The position numbers and the translations under genes are program-made. From contig SKCR01018438.1 in the NCBI GenBank assembly GCA_019454045.1, forward strand, positions 62,001-126,000: DNA of 64,000 nucleotides. Direction: 5' to 3'. The notes under the pieces were generated by a model that worked only from the letters and a program-made list of their open reading frames with translations, was not told the origin of the DNA and made no database searches. Shown here piece after piece: positions 23,181-35,535 of the stretch; within the stretch, counting starts at the first letter, position 1; every line of letters begins with the position of its first letter. The DNA is from Zanthoxylum bungeanum. Its lineage: Eukaryota; Streptophyta; Magnoliopsida; Sapindales; Rutaceae.

Positions 23181-25770
23181 TATTAGGGTTGGTGCTCAGA
23201 GGGCCAATCCGGATCATATTTATGTCTTATTCATAAATACGAACAATATATTTTTCCATAATATTACTTATATATGGTTACAGCTCTTGTTTTTATATAC
23301 ATATTCGATCCAATTAAGATTAGATTGAAACTAAATCTTATATATATATATATTATATATATATATATATATTAGACAAAGACCTCAGGTTTACAACGTA
23401 GTGCGCAGTTACAATGTAGTTTTTAATTGATATTTGGAAGTGTCACTAAAAGTTGTATATTCTCAAATAAAGTTCATGGTCAAGATTTATTGACACAAGT
23501 CGGTTAGTAAAATCTGCTAAGACCAGTACATGTCATATATTAGACTTGGTCTGATGGTTTATCCCAATGAACCATGAGTCTAGGGAGACTCGTATAGACG
23601 TGTATGTGTTTATTTGATAAATATTGAATGGCTCACCAAATATTTCCTAATAGATGGTACACCAACGTCAATATGAATCTTCTCGAGTCTAGTAGCATAG
23701 TGATCCTTCGACTTGTGATACCAATGTGTATATATGAGACATCATCCGCACTTAGATGGCAGTCACGTCACCGATCGATTTAGTTCAGACCTCCGCCTGC
23801 TCATTGGTTGTGGACCCATGCTCATGATATCATGTGAGTATCAGATATAATTTGTTAGTCCTGTGTACAGGGCATATGTATCATGTACGTATTTGCGATA
23901 TAGTAAATCTATGGTTATGGTATACTTCGGAAGCGAGTTTCGAATGTTATTTAGAGATCATAGATTTTAAAGTCGACTATATTATACCTTAGGGATTTTT
24001 CGTTCCTCTCTGTATCCCTGGTATAATATTGATAGCCTGTGATGAAGGAATTATACGTATGCAATGACCTCGACCTGTATGGTTCTGTGAGTTTATCCGT
24101 GTTCGTTATAATTTACGGGTGGGTAGATTATGGATACGAAATTGGATTTCGTGACGGATATGCCTAAACCTAGAGAGTCTCACTAATGAAATATACTCGT
24201 AGAGCACTATGACAACTTTTATGAATAATATTGATTATTTATAAATCGTTTAATGGTTAAACGAAAGATACATGCAAATGGACATTTTGGTCATTTTCAA
24301 ATTAATGTGTATTTATATTTAATGTATGATTTTATTAAATACACATTAATTTAATGTCAAATTGTGATATTTGACAAATATCATTAATATATGTATTTGA
24401 AATATTTAAAGTAAATATAATATATATATATTTGAGATATTTATTTTTAATTATTTATTTGTTAAATGATTAAAGTAATTAAAATATAAATATCTACCAT
24501 TATGATAAAGATAGGAAATGATTAAGGAATGTATAAGATTTACCTTTTCCAAAAAAAGTATAAGATTTACTTTACATTAAAGAAAAAGGTTGTCAAATGG
24601 TTTTTGACTTCTTTATTTTTGTTTTGTAAAAGAAAATATCTTTTTCTTTACTTAGGCCAATTTTCGGCCAACCCTAATCATATTTAACGTGTTTTGTTTT
24701 TCATATGCTTCACACTAGTTGAAGCCACCAAAAACATAAACAAAAGAGACTTGAGAGAAAAGAGAAGAAATCAAAGAAAACTTGGACATAAGTAAGTATT
24801 TCCAACTTTCCAATAGAAGAAAATTTGTTCCTTTTTATCTTGGCTACAACATGTGTAGTTCTTAAGTTTTTCTACTCTCTTGTATTTGTGTTTTGATGGT
24901 TGGCAGCATGAATGAAAGATGTTAGCATATATGTTATCAAAGAAAGCCTATTAAGTGTTAATAAGCTTTCTTTTGATTATTAAATGATCTTTTTTCCATT
25001 CTAGAGTTGTTAGGCCACTCATTGATGACCAAAAATTGTTCTTGAGTTGTTTCAAAGTGGTGAAACTTATTTGGTGCTGTAGAGATTATATTAAAGTGTT
25101 GGATTATGATAATTTGAGTTAATTGGAAAAATTATGGTTTTAACCTAAGCCAAAATTGGGGTTTTTCAAATATATGTTGTATTTTGATGTATATAAGATA
25201 TACAAATTATTTTGGGATTGATTGGAAATCATCTTGGCTTGTTTTGACAAATTTGGACCAAAATGATCAAAGTTCAAATCTTGGGGAGCTCTCGGCAACT
25301 TTGTTAAAAATTAGGAATTTTATGTTAATTGTGTTTTGATGTATATGACATGTGTAAACCATTTTGGTAGTGATTGGAAATCACCTAATCTTGTATTTGA
25401 TAAATTAAGACTAAGATGATCAAAATGCATACTAATGAGGGCTCTCGGTAATTTCATGAAAATTGAGATTTTTATGTATGAGTTGTATTTTAAAGTGTAT
25501 GACATGTTTAAATCATTTTGGTAGTGATTGAAAATCCCCTAATTTTGTATTTGACAAATTAAGACTAAAATGATTAAAATACAAATATTTGGGGTCTCAC
25601 GGCAATTTAGGTAAAATTCTGGATTTTTGGTGAAAATCTATTTTTTTGAGTATTTAGTAATTAGAATAAATTAGTTTATTTTATTACATAAGAAAAATAA
25701 AAGAAATCGAAAAATTTAGATTTTTTGCGTTCCGCTGCGTTACCCCGTAATCTCGTATAAAACCCTAACA
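23181..25770 (+). mobile_element. copia 5' LTR, plus orientation
   Basis: The LTR starts TATTAGGGTTGGTGC (a decayed TGTTAG) and ends AAACCCTAACA, then a primer-binding site. It aligns in inverted orientation with 25914-28267: shared phrases include 'catgagtct.gggagactcgtatagac', 'tagatg.tacaccaac', and 'gagactctctaggtt' seen inverted. The two copies are visibly diverged. A (TA)n run lies at 23338-23376. Confidence 0.75.
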
Positions 25771-25773
25771 AAA

Positions 25774-25788
25774 TGGTATCAAAATGAG
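25774..25788 (+). promoter_or_regulatory. copia primer-binding site
   Basis: TGGTATCAAAATGAG, three bases after the LTR end, is a degenerate initiator-methionine-type site. About 125 bp of leader follow before the inverted LTR at 25914. Confidence 0.7.
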
Positions 25789-25913
25789 TCTGATTCTTAA
25801 CACATGATATGATTATGCCTTTAAATTTAATGTTTAATCTAATCTTTTACTTTATGCATGCATGTGTTATTTAATTTGATTAAATAAAGTGTATAATATT
25901 TTTGTGGAATATC

Positions 25914-28267
25914 TGTTGGGGTTTTAGGCAGCAATTCCGGGTAAACGCGGCGGAACGTGGAAAATCAAAATTTGCCAATTTCAATAATTTTTCTTGGGTG
26001 ATTAAAATAAACTAATTTATTTTAATTACTCAATACTTAAGATTTGAAATTTTTTACCCAAAAATCAGATTTTTCATAAATTGCCGGTAAGCCCCTAAAC
26101 TTTGTATTTTAATCATTTTAGTCCTAAATTGTCAAATATAATTTTAATTGATCCCAAATCAACCCCAAAATAATTTATACATGTCTTATACATGAAAATA
26201 CAATTTTCAACTCAAGAAAAGAGTTTTTCTATAAATTTCAGAGAGGTCCCTAAACTTTCAAGAATTTACAATTTGGTCATTTTTGTTCAAAACATGTCTA
26301 TATCAAATCCAAACATTCCCAAATTTACTATACATTTTATATACATCAAATTACATCACATATTTGAAAAGCCCCAAATTTGGCGTGGGTTATGAACCCT
26401 AATTTTACAATTTCCATAAATTGACAAATTAACACAAAATTAATTAAATTCAACACTTTAATTCAATTATTACCACACCAAACAAGTCTCACCATCATGA
26501 AACAACTCAAGAACAATTATAGGTCATTTATGAGTGACTAAGTAACTCTAAAATGGCAATTTCACCATCAAATGGTTAAAAGAATGCTTAAGAACTAATT
26601 TCATGCAATCTTAACACTTATACATGCTTTCATCTTTCTTCCAAGTTCCCAACCATCAAAATACATCCACAAAATAGTAGAGAAAAATCTAAGTTACACA
26701 TATTGAAGCCTAGAGTCTTAGAAACAATTTTCAAGAAGAAGAAAGTAAGAAAAACCTACAAAATTCCTAAATTTCTAAGCCTTTTTTTTGCTTTCTTTCT
26801 TCTTTTCTCTCAAACTCCTTTGTATTTTGATTTTAGGGTTCTTAGATAATGAAATAAAAAATTGAAACAAGGCTTATATATCTTTTTATGCCATGACCGA
26901 ATAATGGGAAAAAAATATTAGCCATGTTTTTTCAATTTGTATTTCAATGGAAAATGATTTAATAAAAAATTGTGGTAATAAAACATCAAACACTTTAATA
27001 TTTATCACAAATAAACCAATTAAATCATTCCATTTAAACCAACCAAAATTGGCCATTTAATCCAATCAAAAAAAATACCAATTTGCTTACTTTCATAAAG
27101 TAAGAAAGATATTTACTATTTAATTAATTTAATTATTCAACATTTGAATAATCAAATAATTAAATACAAATATCTTAAATATATGTATTATATTTCTATT
27201 AAATAATTAAAAAATATATATTAATAATAAAGATCAAATATCACAATTTGACATTTAACAAATGGCCGAAAAAACTCAAACGCATGTATTATCGTTTAAT
27301 CGTTAAACAACTTATAAATAATCAGTATTATTTATAAAAGTTGCCCTAGTGCCCTAAGAGTATATCTCATTAGTGAGACTCTCTAGGTTCAGACATATCT
27401 GTCACGAAATCCGATTTCGTGTCCATAATCTACCCACCCGTAAATTATGACAAACACGGATAAACTTTTTGAACCATACAGTTCGAGGTCACTACATACG
27501 TATATTCATTCCATCACAGGTATCTGGATTATCCTTGAGATATAGATATAAATGTCAAATCTCTATAGGTATAATCTCGTCGACGATTCTATTAGCAATC
27601 TCTTAATAGCACTTAGAACTTATTTCTACAGTGCACCACGGGCCCATGGATTTAACAGATTGCTAATTCCATAATGGATACCTATGCTTTGTACACAGAA
27701 TTGAAAAATCCTATCTTGATACGCATAGGATATCCTGAGGATCAGACCACACCCAACGAACAGGCGAATGTCTGATCTAAATAGATCGGTGATGTGACTG
27801 CCATCAAAGTGTGGAGAATACCTCATACATCCACATTGGTATCTCAAGTTGAAGGATTATTGTGCTCACTCAACTCGAGAAGATTCTTATTGATGTTGGT
27901 GTATCATCTATTAAGAATCTTCAGTGAGTCGTTCAATGTTTATCCGATATAAATATCTATGTGTCTATACGAGTCTCCCGAGACTCATGGTTAATTGAGA
28001 AACCATTAGAATCCATCATGCCAATATATGACACGTACCGATCTCAGCGGGTTTACTTACTGACCTAGTAATTATAAACCTTGACCAGGAACAATTAAAG
28101 AATGATACTATTATGATACTACTCAATGTCAGTTGCGACGCTTTTGCAACTGTATCATAACCAATCACTTTATGATCATTTACATCTTTACCATATAATA
28201 AAATATTTACAAGAGTATTTACAGGGAAATACATAAAAAATTGGCGCTCAAAGCAACAACTCTAACA
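25914..28267 (-). mobile_element. copia 3' LTR, minus orientation
   Basis: On the minus strand it starts TGTTAGAGTTGTTGC at 28267 and ends AACCCCAACA at 25914. A polypurine tract (TTGGGAGATTT, 28268-28280) and the end of RNase H lie just upstream, so this is the 3' LTR of the copia at 28268-30199. It lies head-to-head with 23181-25770, separated by 143 bp. Confidence 0.8.
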
Positions 28268-28289
28268 AAATCTCCCAATTGCTTTACTG

Positions 28290-28790
28290 CCATTATCGAT
28301 TGTATCTGATACCCATCGACTCCACATGCTTATCAAATAACTTCGGAGGTATGGCCTTCTTGAGCGGGTCTACTACATTATCTTCACGTGGAACTTTGCA
28401 CACGACAATGTCACATCGTGACATAATCTCTCGAATAATGTGGTACTTTGGTTCCATATGCTTCGATTTCTGATGCGCCCTCGGTTCATTTGCTTACGCA
28501 ATGGCATTGGTATTATCACAGTATAACGGAATCGGATTATCGATACTTGGGATAACTCCAAGTTATGTGATAAAATTTTTAAGCCAAACAACTTCAGAAC
28601 CAACAATATATTCCGCCTCTGTGGTGGAATCAGCTGTAGACACCTGTTTGGAACTTTTCCAACAAACTGCACCTTCGTGAAGGGTAAATACGAATCATGA
28701 TGTAGACTTTCTATCATCGGGATCCGATTGGAAATTAGAATCCGCATACCCATTAACCTACAGTTTGTTTCCTCCATATATGATAAATTT
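28290..28790 (-). pseudogene. copia RNase H
   Basis: On the minus strand the true register holds GYADSNFQSDPDDRKST, CWKSSKQ, STTEAEYI, PLYCDN and KVPREDNVVDPLKKAI, the ordered blocks of Ty1/copia RNase H. Three in-frame stops interrupt it near 28695, 28565 and 28490. A longer open frame over 28373-28777 on the same strand is a shadow in another register. Confidence 0.85.
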
Positions 28791-28873
28791 ATCCTTAGTA
28801 CCTTTAAGTTACTTCAGGATATGTTTAACGGCCATCCAATGGTCATTTCCTGGATTGGACTGATATATATTGG

Positions 28874-29807
28874 TTACACAAACCGCGTAGCTAATATCAG
28901 GCCTAATACATAACATGGCATACATATTGCTGTATGCTGATTAGACATTCTAATCTTCACATCTTTTGTTTGTGGACACATCTTCTTCGAAAGATGAATG
29001 CCATGTCTGAACGGTATATTTGTTGTCTTACAGTTAGCAAAATTATATCGTTTTAAGAGCTTATCTATGTAGGTTGATTGGGATAACCCAATAAGCTTCC
29101 TTTCTCTATCTCTGTAGAGCTTTGTACCCAAGATATAATAAGCTTCACCCAGGTCTTTCATTGAGAATTCTTACAGAGGTAAGTTTTGACGCCCTCCATC
29201 ATTCATATATCATTCCCAATGACTATGATGTCATCAACATAGAGAACCAAAAATACTATAATACTCCCACTGGCCTTCTGGTACACACAGGATTCTTCTG
29301 TATTCATGAGAAAATCAGACAATCTAATAATCTCATCGAATCGAAGATTCCAACTTTGCGAAGCGTATTTAAGTCCATAAATGGACTTCTTAAGCTTACA
29401 AACCATGCCTGAGGTTTCGCTGGATACAAAACCCTCCGGCTGTTCCATATAGATTTCTTCATCAACAACCCATTTAGAAAAGTCATTTTGACATCCATTT
29501 GCCAAATCTCGTAATCATGGTAAGCAGCAATAGACAACAAAATCCTAATAGACTTCAGCATCGTAACTGGCGAAAAAATTTCATCGTAATCGACACTAGG
29601 TTGCTTCATGGAACCTTTAGCTACCAGTCTGGCCTTAAAGGTTTCAACCTTTCTATCAGGCCCACACTTCCTCTTGTAAACCCATTTACTACCGATAGGA
29701 ACAATTCCCTCAGGAAGCGGAACCAAGTCCCAAACTTGATTCTGATGCATAGAGTCTAACTCTGATTTCATGGCCTCTTTCCATTTCACGGAGTCGATGT
29801 CCAACAT
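28874..29807 (-). pseudogene. copia reverse transcriptase
   Basis: Reading down the minus strand: WKEAMKSELDSMHQNQVWDL and GSKWVYKRK (29807-29600), then ARLVAKG, IWQMDVKMTFLNG, then MEQPEGF, KSIYGLKYASQSW and the catalytic LYVDDIIVIGND (29505-29203), then the thumb block MKDLGEAYYILG (29161-28874). The YVDD box is intact. Two register changes separate the three parts, near 29450 and 29200. It belongs with the RNase H and 3' LTR downstream. Confidence 0.88.
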
Positions 29808-29944
29808 CGTTTCTCTATAGGTGTAAGGGTCAGTCTTTTCAATTAAGAGAATATCTAAACTCTTTTATTCTATAAAATACAAGCGTTCATGAGGTCTAGA
29901 CACCCTTTGGGACCTATGGAGTGTGTGTGTTGAAGGTTCTTCAT

Positions 29945-30199
29945 CTATTTGAACTTCAGGTTCCTCCAATGGTTCATTGGTTCCAGGTTGTACTTCATGA
30001 AGTTCAACCTGTCTATGATTACCTCATAAAGAGAAAAAAATTCTACCTCTAGAAATTTTGCGAAGCGAGCTATGAACACATTTCGATTCTCGGAATTATA
30101 GAATAGATATCCTTTCGTATTTGAAGGATATCCAATAAATCTAAACTTTTGCCCTCGAGGCAAAAGCTTATCTTGCTGAGCCATCCTGACATAGGCAGG
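29945..30199 (-). pseudogene. copia integrase C-terminal segment, cut by Athila LTR
   Basis: Residues such as KFRFIGYPSNTKGYLFY match the copia integrase C-terminal GKxxxFIGY..xxKGY block. Coding sequence can be followed upstream to about 30199 (PAYVRMAQQ) and stops exactly where the Athila LTR begins. The rest of the integrase and gag are not found nearby. Confidence 0.8.
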
Positions 30200-31099
30200 T
30201 GATCGGCGTAATCACACGCGTATAACGCAAGCGCACATATCGTTCAAGTAGTATAACAAGTATCGATCCCACGAGGACTTAACACCTAAGCTATTAATTT
30301 ATAAAGCCAAATTATTACAAGTATCTAATGGATTGGTTGTTTGATTGGATGGTGACTTTAAACTTGAAAGAAGTAGATAAAATTACACGAAAGTAAAATG
30401 ATAAAAATTCAATATTATGAAACCATCCAGGATTGTGAATTCTTCCAATATCTTTAAAAGATGAAGTGGTTATCTTACGTTTGTGCAATATATTGGTTTA
30501 TTAACCGGGAACACGAAAATATGTAAAAGCCACTTCCGATGGTCAGATAAAAATATCCAGTATAACCCAATTAATCATATTCCTATGTCAACCAAGTTAC
30601 CTGAATTCATTAAGATTAAGTTCCAATTATGGCTACCTCCGCCCGATAGGTATATTCTATCCTGTAAGGAAATCTATTAAAGGGTTATCTATCCTCAAGG
30701 AAGATCGTGGGTTATTAAGTCTAAGGTTTAAACCAAAAATTTCTTTTCCAAGTTTATTTTAAGTTTACTAGATCAATCTTATTAATGGCCAGTTAACATG
30801 AAGAATTAAAACTAAGACTCAATAAATAAACATTTATATTAGCCTTACCATAAAATAACCCCTTATAAACCAGTGATATTGGAAATCATCACAACCCCAG
30901 ATAACAGGGTTAGTTACAATACATATCTAAGGCAAGTAAAAGCTTAAATAAAATAAAAGACAAAAAGTAAAAGCTGGAAATTAAAAACGTAAATAAAACA
31001 ATAAAGAAGATGCAGGGGGTTAGAGGATCCACTTTTAATATTTCAAAATTAGAAACCTATATTATTGTCAATGTTTACCGATTAATTAATTATGTTTAA

Positions 31100-31275
31100 C
31101 CAGATCATAAAGGCGGTAATTCCATTGTCTCAATTAAATCCAACCGACTATATAGGCGGTAACAAGGTTATTACCTAAACTGACCATATATGCGGAATCT
31201 ACGTCTGAAATGTAAAACCGACCATAGAGGCGGTAAATAAGGTTGTCACCTAAATCGACCATATAGGCGGTAACT
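31100..31275 (-). repeat. tandem ~37-bp repeat in Athila LTR
   Basis: Five degenerate units built on CCGACCATATAGGCGGTAA occur at roughly 31106, 31144, 31181, 31217 and 31255. Confidence 0.75.
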
Positions 31276-31520
31276 AATTAATCAAAATTTTAATTAAAAT
31301 AAGGGAGATTTCTAATTTATTATATTAAAAGTCTTACATTTTCACCCTAGCAGAATAATATTACCTGCTCATGTGGAAATAAAAACACATAAAATTTTAT
31401 TAATTAAATAAAAAGAAAGAAAATACAAGAAACTTAAATAAATACAAAAGACACTTTCCTTTAGGTTTTCATGGTGAAATTCCTCCAAAGAAAGCATGAA
31501 AAATTTACAAAGTTTAGCTT

Positions 31521-31530
31521 GGTATTTATA
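31521..31530 (-). promoter_or_regulatory. TATA box of Athila LTR
   Basis: The minus strand reads TATAAATACC. A short 'catggcaccaaa' tandem repeat (31560-31600) lies just upstream in the sense direction. Confidence 0.5.
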
Positions 31531-32112
31531 AGAAAATCTAAAGGCTTCCACCAATTTCTCCACCAAACATGGCATCAAACATGGCACCAAACATGGCACA
31601 AAATCCTCCACCAACATGCAAGCATGTTTGGTGGAAGTTTGACAATTTTTATTTTTTTATTTTTTTATTTTGAAAATCACTTAAATAATTACACATAACA
31701 TACTTTGAATGTTTTATCAATTTCGGTCATGGCACCTTCAGAATTCGTAATTATTATGAACTTCAAAGTTGTAGATCCTTGAGGCTTCTTTAATCTTAAA
31801 CTTGAATCACCTTAATCTGATATCGGAGTAAAAGGTTATGGCCAAAATACGACAATTGCGAAAAGCTGGAATTTCTGAAATTGTACTCCATTAGAACGCC
31901 ATTTCAAGTTTCCAATCTCCAAAATCAAAATATCAAGTCCATTTTTTACCCTTATTTGTTCTAAATTTCGTCCTAAATGATTCCATTGTGTCCCAATTTT
32001 ATTTTATCTGTAAAATAAACTAAAACACATCAAAACGTCAATCAAACTCGAGAAACTAAATAAAATATTATGTAAAATGGGCGGTAAGTATTGTTATATT
32101 TTCCGCTCATCA

Positions 32113-33259
32113 CACCCCCAAACCTAACATTTTGCTAGTCCTCAAGCAAAACAACAAATAAAATATAATAAATAATTAAAATTAAAGTAAGCCTCTTTCG
32201 TAGGGATCACGGTTGCATTTAGCGTATGCAACAAGCCTTTAAACCTCTAGGTGTCCCTAGTGGACGAGTTGTTGTCTCGTGAGGGCTTACAGTGACGATA
32301 CCCACAAACGTCAATCTAATGCACAAAAAAGCAAAAAGACAAGAGAAAAGAGAATAAACAAGTTAGTGATCAAACAAGTCAAACTTCTTATCCAAGTTAG
32401 TAGTTGTTTTCTTTCTTTCTAAATTACCAAATTGTAAATTCTCCGATTATTTTTACCATTCTTCATATACACAACTAACAAGGTATTAATCAAATCATTG
32501 TGCCCACAATATTCATAAGTGTAGTTGAAAAGAGAGTAATATTTTTGTCATACAGTTATATCAAAATTCACACCATTTTCGTAATGGAATTTTTTTTTTT
32601 CATAAAATAAAGAAAGAAACATCTTCAATCCATGTAACGAGCTTTGGGCCAGTGACTCCCAAACCAGTTGGCTTTAGGGCACTAGGTGTTAAAACACCCC
32701 TACGGACTTAATGACTCGAATCTCAGACTTTTTTTTAACACATTTTTTTATTCCATTGCTTTTTAGATGCTTCATCCAATTAAACTAGAGCACTGAATAT
32801 TACAAACTTTTCAAATACATCTCATGGATGTATGTTACCATGCATGTTGATAATACCTGTCAACTGAACATATGAAGATCCAATTTAGTCAGTATTATGG
32901 AGAATTCACAAATTAAAAACTCAAAAGGAAATAAACAAAAATTAACTTGTTACGAAATAGGTTAAGATACGTCTCAGGAGTGGAAATTCCTTACACAGCT
33001 ATCTCACACCAATTTCACATGATTAATCAAATTAAAAAACATAAAAACAAAATAATTTTTTAAAATTTTAAATTTTTTTTTTAAATTTTTGAAAATTTTT
33101 GACTAAAAATAACACAATAAAAATAAGATACTTGTCAACTATTCCCCTCCCCCAAACCTATATGAGACATTGTCCCCAATGTCTTAAAAAGTAGAATATG
33201 AGTTTAGAAGATAGTACCTGGTTAGCTGAAATTTTACATCTAAAAATATCAATTAAAGG
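32113..33259 (-). mobile_element. Athila 3' non-coding region and polypurine tract
   Basis: About 1.15 kb without a gene. On the minus strand a purine-rich GTTTGGGGGTG abuts the LTR (32113-32125) and fits a polypurine tract. A second 'gtttgggggagggg' run lies at 33145-33160. A long A/T homopolymer-rich stretch at 33050-33110 could be decayed poly(A) of the upstream LOG-like copy or simply low-complexity sequence. Confidence 0.55.
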
Positions 33260-33900
33260 TTAAGATCCGAATTTATCTGACGCTTTTTTACAATGATCGT
33301 TATAGGACCAGTTTATCTTGGAAAGGATAGGGTCAATTTGTGGTTCAAAGGCTACGATTTGGTCAATTAAATCTGGGACAGTTCTAGTAGTAAATAGGAG
33401 TTCTTTTACAGGTTTTGACACGAGCCCATTTATTCGGGCATCATCAAGAAATACACAAAGAAATCATAAAATTCATCAGCGTTGGACAGTCCAATCGGTT
33501 TCTGGTGTATATTCAAGTTCGCCCAATATGACACTGTAAAAATTTCCTCCATCGTGCCCAAGCCACCTAGCAAAGCAATAAAAGCATCAGCATGGTTAAT
33601 CATTTCTACCAGTTGTTCAGACATACCTGGCACAATCATCTCTTCTCCGTTTGATGGTCCAATAAGATTCGCCTCCGCCAAAGGTTTTGGGATGATTCCC
33701 AAGACTTGAATGCCTCATACAACCCTCGAAACGATCCTCATTAGTCCAAGATTGCCACCGCCATATACTAGGTACATATTCCTTTCAGCTATGACTCAAT
33801 CCAATTCATGTGATGCCTCAACGAACTCTGGTTTAGAACCAACACTAGTACCACAGAACACACAAATGCTTACAACTCGTCTTCTTGAAGTGGCTTCCAT
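33260..33900 (-). pseudogene. LOG-like cytokinin riboside 5'-monophosphate phosphoribohydrolase, intronless pseudogene
   Basis: LOG enzymes release active cytokinin bases from their riboside monophosphates in the cytosol. The minus-strand frame from ATG 33898-33900 shows SICVFCGTSVG, LVYGGGNLGLM, VLGIIPKPL, HADAFIALLGGLGTMEEIF and NLNIHQKPIGL, all in family order. The stop is at 33260-33262 after about 213 codons, a normal LOG length. It is broken by in-frame TGAs at 33796-33798 and 33715-33717 and one frameshift near 33440. The P of the PGGxGT motif is L, and the usual Arg-Lys after the GM block is absent. Host LOG genes have several introns and this copy has none, so it derives from mRNA or was captured by the element. 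It lies in sense orientation between Athila integrase and the 3' LTR. Confidence 0.85.
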
Positions 33901-34145
33901 TTTTACTCTGGATGTCTTCAAGAGTGCAATGATGAGTTTAATTTATAACACCTGAAAAAGAGTGAGTAATAATAGCACTAGTACCTGCAAAATGACAATT
34001 ATTAGTGAAACAATAAAATATATCGTGAAATTCAAAAAGTCTGGATCTTGTCAGAGAAAATAAAAGAAAATAACAAAAGAAATCACAATTATTAGTTAAA
34101 GACAAAGAAAATAATATTTACAGAAAGTAAAAGCTTGAATGACGT

Positions 34146-34538
34146 CTATGCGTCAGGGACAAGCTTCCCATCCAATTTTCTTATAAATTGGCAAACATGG
34201 TCTTTTAAAGTCAGATTCCCGAGACTATATTGTTTTCTTTCTTGTCGGAATTGTGTATATAACATGTGAATTGCATGATGCACATATCCACTGGAATGCG
34301 TCTCAAAAGTCTTAGATATGTCATCAAAAGAGTCTTTACTCAAGCCATCCCTAATTAATTTAATCTTATCTTCACAGTTATCAGATACCATTCCAAAAGA
34401 ACAACAACGAGTATTACATGTCATGAGATCACATTTATAACAAACACCCATTCTTTTAGCTCTTCTCTTTTTAGCATATGTGCTTCTTCCTAAACCAGGC
34501 AGATGTGAAATAAAAGAGTTAAAAGACGCACCTGCCAA
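34146..34538 (-). CDS. unknown 130-codon open frame in Athila 'env position'
   Basis: I do not recognise this protein. The frame stays open for 130 codons in a region full of stops. It has a basic cluster KKRRAKR at residues 23-29 (nuclear-localisation-like) and a cysteine cluster at residues 33, 36, 41, 45 and 46 (CYKC...C...CC). A charged helical stretch (KIKLIRDGLSKDSFDD, then HAIHMLYTQFRQERKQYSL) follows. Protein-like sequence may extend upstream to about 34700 in other registers. It sits between Athila integrase and the LOG-like copy in the same sense, so a second captured host fragment or an Athila env-like frame are both possible. Confidence 0.4.
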   Translation of the reverse strand: MAGASFNSFISHLPGLGRSTYAKKRRAKRMGVCYKCDLMTCNTRCCSFGMVSDNCEDKIKLIRDGLSKDSFDDISKTFETHSSGYVHHAIHMLYTQFRQERKQYSLGNLTLKDHVCQFIRKLDGKLVPDA

Positions 34539-34831
34539 TCAGACCCGTGCTTCAATAATCCAAGGAATGTCATTATGGAATACCTTTTATCATTATTAGT
34601 CTCATCCGTTCCAAGCCAGCTCTGTAAACTTTCATCAGAAAATTTTGAAGGAGAGAAGGAAATTGCTTTGGAAGATTTGTGAGTACCTCTTCTATCCTAA
34701 AATGTGACTTTACCTACACAAATTAAACAAAAATAAAACACACAAAATCTGAATATATACACAAATTGCATGGGTTGCCTCCTAGCTAGCGATAAGTTTA
34801 ACGTCGTCAGCTAGACATGACTGCCCAAACG

Positions 34832-35524
34832 TTAGGCTAGATCTGAAAGTGTGACACTTTCTTTTGTTGTTGCTCTATTGATTCTCCCAGTAGTGCTTGA
34901 CACGCTGGCTGTTAACTTTAATGTGTTGTTGGAATTGGGGTTGTATAGCTCAACAACTCCGTATGGTAAAACCTGAGTAATCACAAATGGACCTGACCAT
35001 TTTGATTTCAGCTTTCCAGGGAAAAGTTTTAACCGTGAATCGTATAACAACACCTGCTGCCCTGGCTCTAGTTTTCTGCGCACTATTTTTTTATCATGCC
35101 ATTTCTTCATCTTTTCTTTGTATATTCTGGCATTCTCATAAGCTTGTAGGCGAACTTCCTCCAATTCGTTGAGTTGGTGGAGCCATTTTTCTCCTGCAAC
35201 TTATGGATCAATATTCAACTTCTTCAGTGCATAGTACGCCTTGTGTTCAAGCTCAACTGGCAGATGACATGCTTTCCCAAACACCATTCGATATGGGGAT
35301 ATACCAATGGGTGTCTTTTAAGCTGTCCGATAGGCCCATAGTGCATCATCCAGTTTTTTAGACCAGTTATTCCTCGTTGATCCAACGATTCTTTCCAAAA
35401 TTCTTTTAATATCCCTGTTTGAAACTTCAACTTGTCCATTTGACTGTGGATGGTAAGCAATTGCAACTTTATGAGTAATGAAAGGATTTGTGCAATAATC
35501 CTTTATGTCCAAGGATTTTTGCAA
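34832..35524 (-). pseudogene. Athila-like integrase, C-terminal half
   Basis: The minus-strand frame 35524-35318 has [20 protein letters not shown] and [15 protein letters not shown], typical of Athila-group integrase. It continues with a register change at about 35330 (matching [21 protein letters not shown] shadow frames) and then 35164-34832, which carries KIVRRKLEPGQQVLLYDSRL and KLKSKWSGPFVI, the C-terminal domain. The upstream catalytic part is missing: at about 35535 the sequence changes to a Tat LTR fragment, so the element is 5'-truncated by a rearrangement. Confidence 0.85.
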
Positions 35525-35535
35525 CTTTATATCCG

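Larger units (their letters stand above)
30200..32112 (-). mobile_element. Athila-like gypsy 3' LTR
   Basis: On the minus strand the LTR starts TGATGAGCGGAAAATAT at 32112 and ends CGCCGATCA at 30200 (TG...CA, 1913 bp). TGATGAGCGG is a common start of Athila-group LTRs, and an Athila-type integrase lies upstream on the same strand. The LTR is joined to the interior of a copia integrase, so it was inserted there. No matching 5' LTR is in the window. Confidence 0.78.

Noticed and set aside
23338..23376. (TA)n run as a replication origin or promoter
   Set aside because: Simple microsatellite inside a copia LTR, with no supporting signal.
28373..28777. 134-codon open frame on the minus strand
   Set aside because: Shadow of the copia RNase H, whose true register contains three stops.
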